A stretch of DNA of 64,000 nt from DASPJR01 sp035628505 (GCA_035628505.1 DASPJR010000042.1:1-64000), one strand, 5' to 3'. Shown: positions 1 to 8,705, numbered from the stretch's first letter. Numbers and translations: made by a program. The notes: generated from the sequence alone by a model not told the origin.

Positions 1-1019
1 ATGCCAGCGATTTTCTTCGACGCCTCGTCGAGCGTGCTCTGCGAATACGCAACGCTTTTCGTGAACATCGTTTCGTACGAATCGCCGAAGCCGATGACAT
101 TGAAGCTGTCGCCTTCCTCCAGCGAGCGCAGCGCCAGCAGCAAAGCGTTGCGGGCCTGCTGAATGCTGGTCCCGCCCATTGAGCCCGAGCGATCGACGAT
201 GAAGATAAACTCGCACGGGCCGCGCTTGAGCGACGAGAGATCGGGGAAGAGATTGATCATCGCCGCGCGCACGCCGTCACCATCGCGAGCCACGATCGCA
301 GACGCCTGGTGCGACTGCGCGAGCGTAATGTTCAGCACAAAGTCCTGATCGAGTTGGATGTTGCTGCCCATCAGTTCCACCTGCGCAGAACGGCCCGAGA
401 GCCGCGTGCTTGCCGGGTGCGAGGGGCAGGAAATCTCGGCGATTTCACACGGCGCCTGGAAATCGACACTCAGCTTGAGGCCGTACGGCACACCGCCCGC
501 GACCGTTGGCGGAGTAACATGGTCGAGCTCGGCCGGATCCATTTCGCGCGCGACATCCGCGGGAATGTAGCGCGGCGAAATCGTGGTGGGAATCAGCAGG
601 CGGATGCTGTCTTTCGTTTGCTCCAGCTCCGTAACGTAACTCAGGCGCACGATCGCTTCCTGCTGCGGCAGCAAGTTCCCGACACTCGCCGTGAAAATAT
701 TAGGTCGGTCCTGGTCGACAAGAAATGCGCCGTGGCCCTGCGCCATCGCGTCGTCGTACTGCTCGAACGCTTTCTCGCGTTCCTCCACTTTTCCGACGAT
801 GCGCCGGCCGCCGATCTCGACTTCAAAACCTGAGACGGCCGCGCTCTCCTGGAGCGGGAACGAGTACACCGCTTCGACGGGGACTTTCTCTTCGTTGCAA
901 TAACGCTGCGCCACCGTCACCTGCCCGGCCACGCCGCTAGCTTTCACATCGATACTGACACCCCGCAGCGGCACACGCTTGCCACCGGCAAAAAGACCGC
1001 CCGCCTCAACGTTTTTCAT
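1..1019 (-). CDS. VIT and vWA domain protein (3' end beyond window)
   Basis: This reading frame is open from the ATG at 1019 to the window edge (339 codons visible), so the C-terminus is missing. The first ~135 residues read like a VIT (vault/inter-alpha-trypsin) domain. Around residue 276 the motif DRSGSM gives the DxSxS metal-ion-dependent adhesion site of a von Willebrand A domain. There is no signal peptide, so it is probably cytosolic. VIT-vWA proteins usually act as metal-dependent protein-interaction scaffolds. The ATG overlaps the stop of the upstream MerR gene (ATGA), which implies translational coupling and a shared transcript. The visible sequence fits the family well. The client or partner protein is unknown, although the kinase-like protein encoded upstream is a natural candidate. 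Confidence 0.9.
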   Translation of the reverse strand, partial: MKNVEAGGLFAGGKRVPLRGVSIDVKASGVAGQVTVAQRYCNEEKVPVEAVYSFPLQESAAVSGFEVEIGGRRIVGKVEEREKAFEQYDDAMAQGHGAFLVDQDRPNIFTASVGNLLPQQEAIVRLSYVTELEQTKDSIRLLIPTTISPRYIPADVAREMDPAELDHVTPPTVAGGVPYGLKLSVDFQAPCEIAEISCPSHPASTRLSGRSAQVELMGSNIQLDQDFVLNITLAQSHQASAIVARDGDGVRAAMINLFPDLSSLKRGPCEFIFIVDRSGSMGGTSIQQARNALLLALRSLEEGDSFNVIGFGDSYETMFTKSVAYSQSTLDEASKKIAG

Positions 1020-1474
1020 ACCGTTCCCTCCCCGTCAATGTGGCCATCGTCAAACGGCCGGTGGTTGAATTCGTTTGCCGCATCGCCGCTCAGAATCGCG
1101 CGGCACGCTTCGGCTAATCGGTCGAGCGTCTTGGCGTCGGGCACGCTGGCGCCCGCGTCCAGTTCCAGCCGCACGCCGTCAGCCAGCGGTAATCGCATGA
1201 TCAGCTGCGGCTGAACGACAACCGGTGGAATGGGTGCCGCGTCTGCCGGAAGTTCAGCGATGTTTTCAAGCGGCAGGCCTTCGCGCTGCAGTCGGATGAC
1301 GCGCTGAATCTGCGCCGCGTGCTGCGCGGTGTAGCCGCTGCCGCGCCCGCGACCGACCGGCGGATCGATCAGCCCGCGCTGAACGTAATAGCGCACCGTC
1401 CGCCGGCTCACTCCGGTCTGTTCGGCGAGCTGTCCAATGGTCAAGAGTGGTGCGTCGGCGTCTTCCGCGTTCAT
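1016..1474 (-). CDS. MerR-family transcriptional regulator
   Basis: About 152 residues. The N-terminal part (IGQLAEQTGVSRRTVRYYV) is a MerR winged-helix DNA-binding domain, followed by a helical stretch and a short C-terminal part without the cysteines of metal sensors, so the effector is not evident. I place the start at the ATG at 1474. Extending upstream would add a cysteine-containing stretch unlike MerR proteins and would run through the promoter. No Shine-Dalgarno sequence precedes this ATG and a -10-like TATTAT ends only six bases before it, so the transcript may be leaderless. The stop overlaps the start of the VIT-vWA gene. The inverted repeat between -35 and -10 suggests that it regulates its own operon. 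Confidence 0.85.
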   Translation of the reverse strand: MNAEDADAPLLTIGQLAEQTGVSRRTVRYYVQRGLIDPPVGRGRGSGYTAQHAAQIQRVIRLQREGLPLENIAELPADAAPIPPVVVQPQLIMRLPLADGVRLELDAGASVPDAKTLDRLAEACRAILSGDAANEFNHRPFDDGHIDGEGTV

Positions 1475-1516
1475 GACAGTATAATACGACACCTTACTGT
1501 CGTATTCAAGTGTCAA
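1475..1516 (-). promoter_or_regulatory. Promoter with MerR-type operator dyad
   Basis: Read on the minus strand, TTGAAT (1504-1509) and TATTAT (1481-1486) are 17 bases apart. A perfect 9-base inverted repeat (AATACGACA / TGTCGTATT, arms 1483-1491 and 1498-1506, 6-base centre) covers the spacer. A second dyad, GACAGTA / TACTGTC (1475-1481 and 1495-1501), is nested with it. An alternative -35, TTGACA, lies at 1511-1516 with a 24-base spacer. MerR proteins typically bind dyads between -35 and -10, so autoregulation is a direct inference. Confidence 0.65.
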
Positions 1517-1634
1517 CTTTATATTTTCGGCAACATGGGCGCACTGAATACATATAACCTGTTGGTGGTACTTAGTTAATATGAACGACACTATTGTGAA
1601 GCCCGCTGGGATGCCGTAAACGCACAGCGGATTT

Positions 1635-3524
1635 TTAAGAAAAATCGCGCGCAATATAGCCGCAGAGCTGCGCGCAGCCGGTGAGCGCCAGGCGCAACTG
1701 GAACGGATTGGGCTCGTCGAATCCAAGCGTGTGCGCGGCGTAGCGGAGCAGCGCTATCCGGTATTCGCTCATCGCCAGCTTTCCGCGCGGATCCATGCGA
1801 GCCGCGAGCGCGCGCAGCGTGAAGATCAGCCGCGCGTAGCGCACCTGCTGCGGCGTCCTGGCTTTCTCCATGAGTCCGGGCACGGCCAGCGTCGGGCTGG
1901 CGAGCCGTTCTTCCTGCAGCTTCTGCGCCTGCTCGAGTCCCGGCAGATCGCGCACGGGTTGAGCGATGTAGGTCAGATCGTTTTCAATCTTCGCGAAATC
2001 AGTCAGGTTCGGAAGCCGCCCCAGCCGCGCAAAGTCGATTATCCAGACGCGCTCAGGCGAGCGCGATCCCGGCGCGTAGGTCAGCAGCATGTTGGCCAGG
2101 TTCAGATCGCCATGAACGAGCGACGGAAGAATCTCGCGCGTGACGGACTGTCCCGGCAGCCACTGCGTGTAGAAAATTTCTGGCGGCATCCACGGCTCGG
2201 GCAGCTTCCATTTTTTCAGCATGGCCGCGGCGCCGGAGAACTTCGCGTTCACTGCAATTGCCTCGCACTTGCGCGCGATGGACTCCGCAAACTGCGGGCG
2301 ACCCTGCCGGTCGGTGAAGCCGTAGAGTTCCAGCAGATCGGCGTTGTCTTTTTCCGCGGTGCGGTAAAAGCGCCCGAGTGCCGACGAGAGTGTGAACTCA
2401 AGCGTGGACTGCAGCACCTCGGTTGTCGTCTCGGAAAGATCGCCTTCGTAAAGCGCCTTGAAGGTCAGCGGGCCTTTCAGATCGGCGCGGTTTCCTTCAG
2501 CGAGCTCCAGCTTCATCGCCGCCAGCGCTGGACCTTCCTGCCAGGCGAGCAGGCGCGGGACGGCATCGCCGAGCACGCGCCGGATGCGTTCGTTGCCGAA
2601 ACGTTCGCGCGCAATCTCATCGCGCGGCCCAACCTTGTAAATGCGGGGCGGCTCGGCTTTGCTGGTCCCGATGAAAACCTGCGCGCCTGAAAAACCGCCG
2701 CCGAGCTGCTGGAGCTGAAGTCCCGGCCACTCGTCTTTGTTTTCTGTTCCCTGCGCCGGGACCGGATTTCCGGTCGCGTACAGCCGCGAGATCAGCGCGT
2801 TAGAACTGTTCTCATCTTCGCGAGTCCACCTGGCCGGAAGCTGCGGCGGCTTGGCGAAGGTGATTTTCACCGGCTTCTGCGCCGGCCGCAGCGGCGCAAG
2901 ATTCGGCACGAGCCACTTGAGCAGCTCGCCGCCGGAATGAAATACCGTCACGTTGAGAAGATCGGAGAGGCTTTCAAGCGCGCGGAAATGCGCTTCGATC
3001 GATCGCGAGGCCGTCAGTGCCGAGCACGTGGCAAGCTGGCGGATGCGCAGCCGCGTGCAGAGATCGTAAAGCAGGAAGGAGACCTTTGCGTCCGTCCACA
3101 CGCCTACGACGGCTATGCGGATATCCTGGTCGTCGCCAGTGAGATCTTTGAGCAGTTCCAGCAGCGCCGTGTCTTCCAGATCGGTCAAGTCGCCGGCCTG
3201 AATGTCGTACGTTCTCCGGCGGCGCTTGGCCAGCAGCGGAACGGGGTCAAGCGCCTGCGCGCCAGGCGTTCCTGCGATGCAATGCGGCCGGAAGTGCCGA
3301 AGGTGCTCGGCGTGTTTCTGCGGGTCGTGCTGGTCGCCGATGTGGACGATGGCGAGCTTTTCCGGATCAACGCCATGCGCCAGAGTGAGAAACTCCGTGA
3401 GCGGCGCATTGAGGCGCTCGGCTTCCAGCCTGCCGATGTGGACGAGGTTCGGCAGCGGCTCGGTCGGTCCGAGCGGCCGCAGAAAGTCGTTCTGAACGCA
3501 TTGAGTGATCAGGATCGAGCGCAT
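1635..3524 (-). CDS. Isochorismatase-like domain fused to a kinase/phosphotransferase-like domain (TCAD9-like)
   Basis: 629 residues from the ATG at 3524, where the isochorismatase-like fold begins directly (ILITQCVQNDF). The N-terminal ~200 residues follow the cysteine-hydrolase fold and keep the early Asp. The usual catalytic Cys position in the GVxTDxC motif is Lys147 (GVWTDAKV), so hydrolase activity is probably lost. The C-terminal ~380 residues have aminoglycoside-phosphotransferase-like signatures: a Lys in RIYKVGP, the loop HGDLNLAN and the metal-binding IDFARLG. The end resembles the ternary-complex-associated domain TCAD9. It lies 160 bases upstream of the MerR gene on the same strand as the VIT-vWA gene. 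A signalling or conflict-system role is inference only. Confidence 0.7.
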   Translation of the reverse strand: MRSILITQCVQNDFLRPLGPTEPLPNLVHIGRLEAERLNAPLTEFLTLAHGVDPEKLAIVHIGDQHDPQKHAEHLRHFRPHCIAGTPGAQALDPVPLLAKRRRRTYDIQAGDLTDLEDTALLELLKDLTGDDQDIRIAVVGVWTDAKVSFLLYDLCTRLRIRQLATCSALTASRSIEAHFRALESLSDLLNVTVFHSGGELLKWLVPNLAPLRPAQKPVKITFAKPPQLPARWTREDENSSNALISRLYATGNPVPAQGTENKDEWPGLQLQQLGGGFSGAQVFIGTSKAEPPRIYKVGPRDEIARERFGNERIRRVLGDAVPRLLAWQEGPALAAMKLELAEGNRADLKGPLTFKALYEGDLSETTTEVLQSTLEFTLSSALGRFYRTAEKDNADLLELYGFTDRQGRPQFAESIARKCEAIAVNAKFSGAAAMLKKWKLPEPWMPPEIFYTQWLPGQSVTREILPSLVHGDLNLANMLLTYAPGSRSPERVWIIDFARLGRLPNLTDFAKIENDLTYIAQPVRDLPGLEQAQKLQEERLASPTLAVPGLMEKARTPQQVRYARLIFTLRALAARMDPRGKLAMSEYRIALLRYAAHTLGFDEPNPFQLRLALTGCAQLCGYIARDFS

Positions 3525-3595
3525 TGTGCCGATGCTAGCGCCTGAAGCTTCGAGTTCAACAACGTGGAAAAAGGACGATGCAGGGTGGCAAATAA

Positions 3596-3633
3596 AAAAG
3601 CGGCTTTGCCATCGAACTGGCAACTCCGCTTTT
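3596..3633 (-). terminator. Rho-independent-type terminator
   Basis: Long imperfect hairpin: outer arms AAAAGCGG / CCGCTTTT and inner arms TGCCA / TGGCA around a TCGAAC loop. On the minus strand the stem is followed by a run of T, so it would stop transcripts arriving from the ThuA-like gene before they enter the kinase-like gene. Confidence 0.6.
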
Positions 3634-3930
3634 CATTGCGGCTCGTGGAAGTACGCGTCACGGCCGCGCCTGATTGCGAGACTTTTGACCAACTTCGTCG
3701 GCCCGCTCGCTAGGATGCGGAAAACCTAAGCATTTCATATGCCAAGGCAGAATGCCAAGCGTACAGAAGCGTGCTTCCCCGTGCACATGTGTTAATGTCG
3801 CAAACTGTTTACGCTAAATGCATTGCAATGTGAGAATTTTTGCCCAGCTCAGCAGTGTAAACTTCACCACGCAGTCCAGCAAAGCAGCTACTTTTTTCAG
3901 GTCGGAAAGAACAATCTCAGAATTGACAGC

Positions 3931-3948
3931 GGGCAGATCGCTCTGCCC
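3931..3948 (-). terminator. Hairpin downstream of the ThuA-like gene
   Basis: A perfect 7-base stem, GGGCAGA / TCTGCCC, with a 4-base loop, 36 bases past the stop of the ThuA-like gene. There is no T-run on the minus strand, so it may be a 3' end stabiliser rather than a true terminator. Confidence 0.35.
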
Positions 3949-3983
3949 GGCCGTTCAAATTGCCCCCTTACTCCACAGGCCGC

Positions 3984-4922
3984 TTAACGCGGTTTGTTCA
4001 TGTCTTCGATGCGCTGCTCAATCTTGGCTTTGTCGAAATTAGCCGGCACCGCTTCATCATGATTACTGAGCATATCGTCAACCGTCGGCCGCTTGGAAGG
4101 AACTCCGCCCTCGGGCACGGGCATGTTGGCGATCCACACGATTGCGTTCAGGATGCATTTTCGGAAATCGTCCTGCGCCCAGTTCCAATGTACATGCCCG
4201 CCGGTGCAACCAAAGCCGCGTCCGCCTTCCGGCCGTTCAAACGCCCATACGACATGTTCCTTGCGGCCGACGTTCTCGCGGACGAACGGATTGCCGCTGT
4301 GCGGACCGTCTTTGCCCTTGCGTGTGTTGTCTGGCGGAACAGCGCTGAGGATCGGAATGACCTTCTTGGAGGCCTCGTTGAAACGCATGTTGTAATACCA
4401 TTCGTCGTTGGTCGAGAATGGCTTTACGCCCCGTGTGATTTCGTGCTGCGGGATCTCCTTGAAGTCCGCGACCCAGTGCGGATTGACCGACCAGTGCGTC
4501 TCGAAGTAGCCGCCGATCCAGCGCAGGAACGCCTCCCCGGGATCGCCCTTGGGCACTTCCACGCCATAGTGAATACAGCCCAGGCCCACGCCTTTTTTCA
4601 AAATCTCGTCGAGCTCTTTGAGCTTCGGAATGGCCATATGGCCGCCGCCGCCGTCACAGTAAATGATGATCGCCGCCGCGCCTTCAAAGGCATCCGCATT
4701 CGTCGGCCAGACATGCTTGTGCACGATGGCTTCGACGCCCGGAACATTCTCGTTGAGGCACTTGGCCAGCAGCATGCAGCCGGCATAATGGTCATGGGAG
4801 CCAAACCCGTGGCTGGGCTTGCCTGCGAGCAGCACGATTTTCTTCTTGGCCTCACCGGCCTCAATGACCTGTGACGGAAGTGCTGCCAGTAACAGAGCAA
4901 GGACAATCAGAACGTAGTTCAA
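3984..4922 (-). CDS. Exported ThuA-like domain protein
   Basis: 312 residues, starting at a TTG (4922) preceded by AAGGAG at a good distance. Residues 1-22 form a signal peptide ending in an alanine-rich stretch. The rest is a ThuA-like (class I glutamine-amidotransferase-like) fold: the KIVLLAGKPSHG strand near the N-terminus, a glycine-rich CDGGGGH segment and a closing GGHVHWNW motif. ThuA-like proteins are abundant in planctomycetes and relatives and are linked to sugar metabolism. Most have no proven reaction, so a periplasmic role in carbohydrate processing is inferred. It is monocistronic, with spacers on both sides. Confidence 0.85.
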   Translation of the reverse strand: MNYVLIVLALLLAALPSQVIEAGEAKKKIVLLAGKPSHGFGSHDHYAGCMLLAKCLNENVPGVEAIVHKHVWPTNADAFEGAAAIIIYCDGGGGHMAIPKLKELDEILKKGVGLGCIHYGVEVPKGDPGEAFLRWIGGYFETHWSVNPHWVADFKEIPQHEITRGVKPFSTNDEWYYNMRFNEASKKVIPILSAVPPDNTRKGKDGPHSGNPFVRENVGRKEHVVWAFERPEGGRGFGCTGGHVHWNWAQDDFRKCILNAIVWIANMPVPEGGVPSKRPTVDDMLSNHDEAVPANFDKAKIEQRIEDMNKPR

Positions 4923-5100
4923 AACGTGGACTCCTTATTTAGACGATGCCTTCTAGCGCCTCGGCGCCGAAAGGTATACACCGCACACGTACCGCTCGGC
5001 CAGTAGAAGCTGAACCCTTCACGCGGCGAATCGATCTGTCTTTGCGACCCTCACTCGCGGGTGCGCGGCGAATCGCAATCTGTCCGAAAACGCACGTTGC

Positions 5101-5177
5101 GGCGTGACCGTGCCGGGTGCCGGGTGACGAGTGACGAGTGACGGGTGCGGTGACGCGTGATGCGTGACGGGTGACAG
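5101..5177. repeat. Degenerate short tandem repeat, GTGACG(A/G) type
   Basis: Successive units such as GTGACGA, GTGACGG and GTGATGC follow each other with small changes. Related runs lie at about 35905-35940 (GTGACGAGTGACAACT) and 62676-62698 (CACCCGTCACCCG, the other strand). Confidence 0.7.
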
Positions 5178-5280
5178 CGTAATCCGTCCGATGAAAACTT
5201 TTGCACCTGTGTGCGCTAATCCCTCGCGAAGCTAAGAGCCAGCCGGTGCAGTCGTCCTTCCCTCCTTCTTTGTCTACTCT

Positions 5281-5317
5281 CCTTTGCGCCTTTGCGTCTT
5301 TGCGTCTTTGCGTGAGC
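5281..5317. repeat. TTTGCGTC tandem / dispersed repeat copy
   Basis: An 8-base unit TTTGCGTC (first copy TTTGCGCC) repeated three times and ending in GTGAG. The same sentence-like repeat (CTTTGCGTCTTTGCGTGAG) recurs in other spacers at 8672-8699, 13675-13694 (inverted) and, degenerate, 40388-40425. Confidence 0.75.
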
Positions 5318-5770
5318 CACTCCGTTCTTCGCGCCTTGCAACCCTGAAAACTTTTGCACATGTGCGCAGATCTTCGGATAGGGCTTTCCGCCATGGCGGA
5401 TTCGACCCTAATATTAGACGCATGAGCCCGCCATTTATGACATCATTTTTCGAAGATTTTTAGGGTTATCGAGGCTAGCGAACTGGGCAGCTACTGAACG
5501 GTATTGAGTGCTTGGGTAAGTGCCGAGTTCTGCAGTACCATCCAGGTCTCTTTTTTTTTGATATTGATTAAGGAGTTCCCGGAATTACCGTTTTGCAGGG
5601 AGCACATCTGTTGGATTGCTGGCGTGTGAGGTGTGTTCCGCTCTGTTTCGAAAAGTTTGTGATGTACTCACGATATTCTCAAGATTGACAGCTGGCGTAA
5701 ATTCTGAAGACAGGTATTGCACTCGAGCGGAGCCCCTGCGCGAGAGATCGCATGCACGGAGACTTTGATT

Positions 5771-8023
5771 ATGAGTCGGTATACTTTTATTCCCGCGCTT
5801 GTTTTATTTCTGTCGTTCAATCAGCACTGTAATTCCGGTGAACCCACGCCGGACTTGGCCGATCAGGCCAATCGCCTCGACGCGACACTATGGAAAAAGG
5901 AAATCCAGGCACAGGAATACGAGAAGACGTTCATCCACTTATGGGATGTCTTGCGCAAGACCTCCGACAAATCTAAAGTTTTAAAAGAGTTTCCCTTTAC
6001 CAGTCTTCAGCTCGGCAAACCCGGAACTCCCGAACAAATCAAATGGGGCATCCAGCGGCTCAAATCTGAGGGCGGTGAGAAAAAGACGCTGACGCAGCCG
6101 CAATGGAGCGATCTGCTCGACTCGTTAAAAGCGGACGGTTACCGGCTGCTCGAGTGCGAATTTCACCATGCAAAATTCGACATTGATCCTCAGGGTTTTG
6201 CGCATTCCACCATGAACATGCTGCTGCATGTCGTACGCACCGCACAACAGGAGCGCCATATCATCAAGGGCGCGCTGCAGATCGATTGGAGCAAAGAGAA
6301 GGACAAGAACGGAAATTTCATTCCCGATAAAATCGATGCCACTGACATCACCGTCATTTCACGCAAGGGCCTGACGCCGTTCATCGACGGCAAGGTCTGG
6401 ACTGCTGCGGACCTCCGCGTCGGCCTGCGCCACATGTCGACGCCTGAACCCCTTATCTTGTATGATCTCGACCGCGACGGGCTCTCTGAAATCATTTTGC
6501 CCGGCTGGAACCTGATCTTCTGGAACGTTGGTAACGGACGATTCGAAACCCAGCCACTCCTTCAAAGGCCGATTTCAAAAGTCACCGGCGCGATCCTTGC
6601 CGACTTCGACAACGACGGCCAGCCCGATCTCATCTGTGCGCCCGAGGATTCCGAACTGATCATGGTCAAGGGCTTGCCTGGTGGCAGGTTCTCGCAAGAA
6701 AGCAGGAATCTGGGAATAAAGGTCAACATGGCGGTCGCTTTAACTGCGGGAGACCTGGACAAAGACGGCGTGCTCGATTTATTTGTGAGCCAATACCGCT
6801 GGCCCGTTGCAGGGCAGATGGCAGCCACGCCTTATTACGACGCCAACGACGGACATCCCTCCTATCTCCTCAAAAACGACGGTCATGGAAATTTTACCGA
6901 CATCACTGAACAGGCGGGATTGAGCAAGAAGCGCAATCGCCGCACCTTCAGCACATCGCTCGTTGATTTAAACGACGACAGCTTTCCCGACTTGCTTGTC
7001 GTGAGCGACTTTTGCGGTGTCGATCTCTATCACAATGACGGCCGCGGCCGTTTTATTGACGTCACCAGCAAAGCGCTGACTAGTACCAAGCTCTTCGGCA
7101 TGGGACATTCGATTGCAGATTTCAATTGTGACGGCAAGTTTGACTTCTACGCCATCGGCATGAGTTCCACTACCGCGCGGCGGCTGGAGGCGATGAAACT
7201 TAATCGCGAAGACCTTCCAGAACACAATGCCATGCGTATGAAAATGGGTTACGGAAACCGCATGTACCTGGGCAACGGAGACGGCACCTTCGCCGATGCA
7301 CCCTTTGACGGGAGCGTCAACCGAACGGGATGGTCGTGGGGTGTTACCGCTTTTGATTTCGAAAACGACGGCTTTCAGGACATTTTCGTCGCCAATGGGT
7401 TTAAAAGCGGCCAATCCTGCAAGGACTATTGCACTGAATTCTGGAGACACGATATTTACATGGACACGTCCAAGCCGAACCCTTCGATAAACACATTTCT
7501 CAATCGCAACCCGGAACTTTACGGCCCCAACATTTCATGGAACGGCTTCGAACACAAAAACCTGCTGATGAATCTGAATGGAAAGGATTTCATTAACGTC
7601 GCCTTCCTCATGGGCGTTGCTTATGAATTCGATGGGCGCGCGGTTGTCAGCGACGACCTCAACGCCGACGGGAAAGTCGATCTTCTCGTGACCGAGTGGA
7701 GCTACGAAATTAACGCGGCGCTGCACATGGCCTTGAACAACTTTGACAGCGGAAATAACTGGATAGGCGTGCGGCTTCGCGAGGAAGGCGGCGGCTTCAC
7801 ACCCGTGAACGCGCAGATCACCGTCGCCAGCGCCTCAGGCAAACAGAAAGCGCTGCTCGTCACGGGCGATTCGTACCGTGCGCAACATGCAAACACGAAA
7901 CATTTCGGCCTGAGCAAGGATGCTCAAGCCGAATACATCGAAGTAAAATGGGCCAATGGAAAAACAAGGCGGATAAATAAACCGGCGATCAATCAGTACC
8001 ATTATATCGCGCCGGAGAAATAG
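5771..8023 (+). CDS. Exported FG-GAP/VCBS repeat protein with C-terminal ASPIC/UnbV domain
   Basis: 750 residues from the ATG at 5771, chosen because GGAGA lies about ten bases upstream and a signal peptide (MSRYTFIPALVLFLSF) follows directly. The middle contains many calcium-binding-like propeller repeats (DFDNDGQPDL, DLDKDGVLDLF, DFNCDGKFDF, DLNADGKVDLL). The last ~90 residues, from NNWIGVRLREEG to the end, match the ASPIC/UnbV module. CRTAC1-like proteins of this type are secreted beta-propellers. Binding or adhesion is likely, but the ligand is unknown. The N-terminal ~200 residues are a family-specific extension that I cannot place. Confidence 0.85.
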   Translation: MSRYTFIPALVLFLSFNQHCNSGEPTPDLADQANRLDATLWKKEIQAQEYEKTFIHLWDVLRKTSDKSKVLKEFPFTSLQLGKPGTPEQIKWGIQRLKSEGGEKKTLTQPQWSDLLDSLKADGYRLLECEFHHAKFDIDPQGFAHSTMNMLLHVVRTAQQERHIIKGALQIDWSKEKDKNGNFIPDKIDATDITVISRKGLTPFIDGKVWTAADLRVGLRHMSTPEPLILYDLDRDGLSEIILPGWNLIFWNVGNGRFETQPLLQRPISKVTGAILADFDNDGQPDLICAPEDSELIMVKGLPGGRFSQESRNLGIKVNMAVALTAGDLDKDGVLDLFVSQYRWPVAGQMAATPYYDANDGHPSYLLKNDGHGNFTDITEQAGLSKKRNRRTFSTSLVDLNDDSFPDLLVVSDFCGVDLYHNDGRGRFIDVTSKALTSTKLFGMGHSIADFNCDGKFDFYAIGMSSTTARRLEAMKLNREDLPEHNAMRMKMGYGNRMYLGNGDGTFADAPFDGSVNRTGWSWGVTAFDFENDGFQDIFVANGFKSGQSCKDYCTEFWRHDIYMDTSKPNPSINTFLNRNPELYGPNISWNGFEHKNLLMNLNGKDFINVAFLMGVAYEFDGRAVVSDDLNADGKVDLLVTEWSYEINAALHMALNNFDSGNNWIGVRLREEGGGFTPVNAQITVASASGKQKALLVTGDSYRAQHANTKHFGLSKDAQAEYIEVKWANGKTRRINKPAINQYHYIAPEK

Positions 8024-8197
8024 CGGCGGCTGGCAACACGCGAGATTTACGGGGACGCTCACGAAACTATTTTGCAGCGCGGAGCGCGGAACGGGAAAAC
8101 CAGGGACACCTATTTCCTACGAAGGTTTTTCTCCCGGAAATCTTTGAACGTCCCGGTTGTTCCGGGCTGCTCCGGCCAGATGGCCCGATTCCTCTCA

Positions 8198-8644
8198 CTA
8201 ATCAATCGAGTATCCTGCAAAAACTATTTCGGTCGGCTTTTTATCCGTGTATGCAACTATGTACACACCGACTCCCCGTCCAAGCCAGTCATAAAAATCG
8301 CGATTACTCTCAATCATTTTTAGCGACGGTTGCGTTGTATTAAATAGTTGTCTGAGGTCAGTGTCGGATAGCCGGAAAATGCGGCACATTGTTTCCGCCA
8401 GATTTGCAAAGTTTACATTATCTTCATCCTCGTGCTCCAGATCCGCATCGACAACTTGGTACATATCCAGAATAGAATTGGTCCCAGATTCCGCAGCATT
8501 TTCCCGCGCTTCATCAATATTCCGTGGATTGTCTTCGGATCCCCGGTAATTAGCCGTCGCGAATACTTCATGCTGAAGCTCTTCCATTGCTTTCTGAATA
8601 TCAGATTGAAAGGGTACGACATAGAACCACGGATCAGCACCCAT
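8198..8644 (-). CDS. Uncharacterised small acidic protein
   Basis: 148 residues, starting at the ATG at 8644 with AAGGAGA nine bases upstream. There is no signal peptide or membrane segment. The start MGADPWFYVVPFQ, then a helical acidic body with many Asn, Asp and Glu, recalls a family of bacterial hypothetical proteins found as lone accessory genes. Base composition is clearly more AT-rich than that of the flanking genes, which suggests acquisition by transfer. A cytosolic immunity or accessory role is only a guess. The coding call rests on the ribosome-binding site and the amino-acid composition. Confidence 0.65.
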   Translation of the reverse strand: MGADPWFYVVPFQSDIQKAMEELQHEVFATANYRGSEDNPRNIDEARENAAESGTNSILDMYQVVDADLEHEDEDNVNFANLAETMCRIFRLSDTDLRQLFNTTQPSLKMIESNRDFYDWLGRGVGVYIVAYTDKKPTEIVFAGYSID

Positions 8645-8671
8645 GTCACTCGTCTCCTTATATCCAGTTTT

Positions 8672-8699
8672 CTTCGCGCCTTTGCGTCTTTGCGTGAGC
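8672..8699. repeat. Dispersed TTTGCGTC repeat copy
   Basis: CTTCGCGCC followed by TTTGCGTCTTTGCGTGAGC, close to the copy at 5281-5317. It lies in the 60-base spacer directly after the stop of the glycosidase-like gene. Confidence 0.75.
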
Positions 8700-8705
8700 T
8701 TCCCC

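Larger units (their letters stand above)
3525..3983. other. Gene-free spacer between two minus-strand genes
   Basis: About 460 bases. It holds two hairpins, described separately at 3596-3633 and 3931-3948. I see no convincing coding region or RNA gene otherwise. The reading frames present lack start signals and family resemblance. Confidence 0.6.
4923..5770. other. Long repeat-bearing spacer
   Basis: About 850 bases without a believable gene. It contains degenerate GTGACG-type tandem units (5101-5177), a TTTGCGTC tandem (5281-5317) and the palindrome TCCGCCATGGCGGA (5387-5400). The last 300 bases, upstream of the UnbV-type gene, are AT-richer. They include a TTGACA at about 5687 but no well-placed -10 that I can defend. 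Confidence 0.6.

Noticed and set aside
4939..5394. 151-codon minus-strand frame in the 5 kb spacer
   Set aside because: The translation (TQRRKDAKAQRR and similar) is produced by the TTTGCGTC repeat. There is no start signal.
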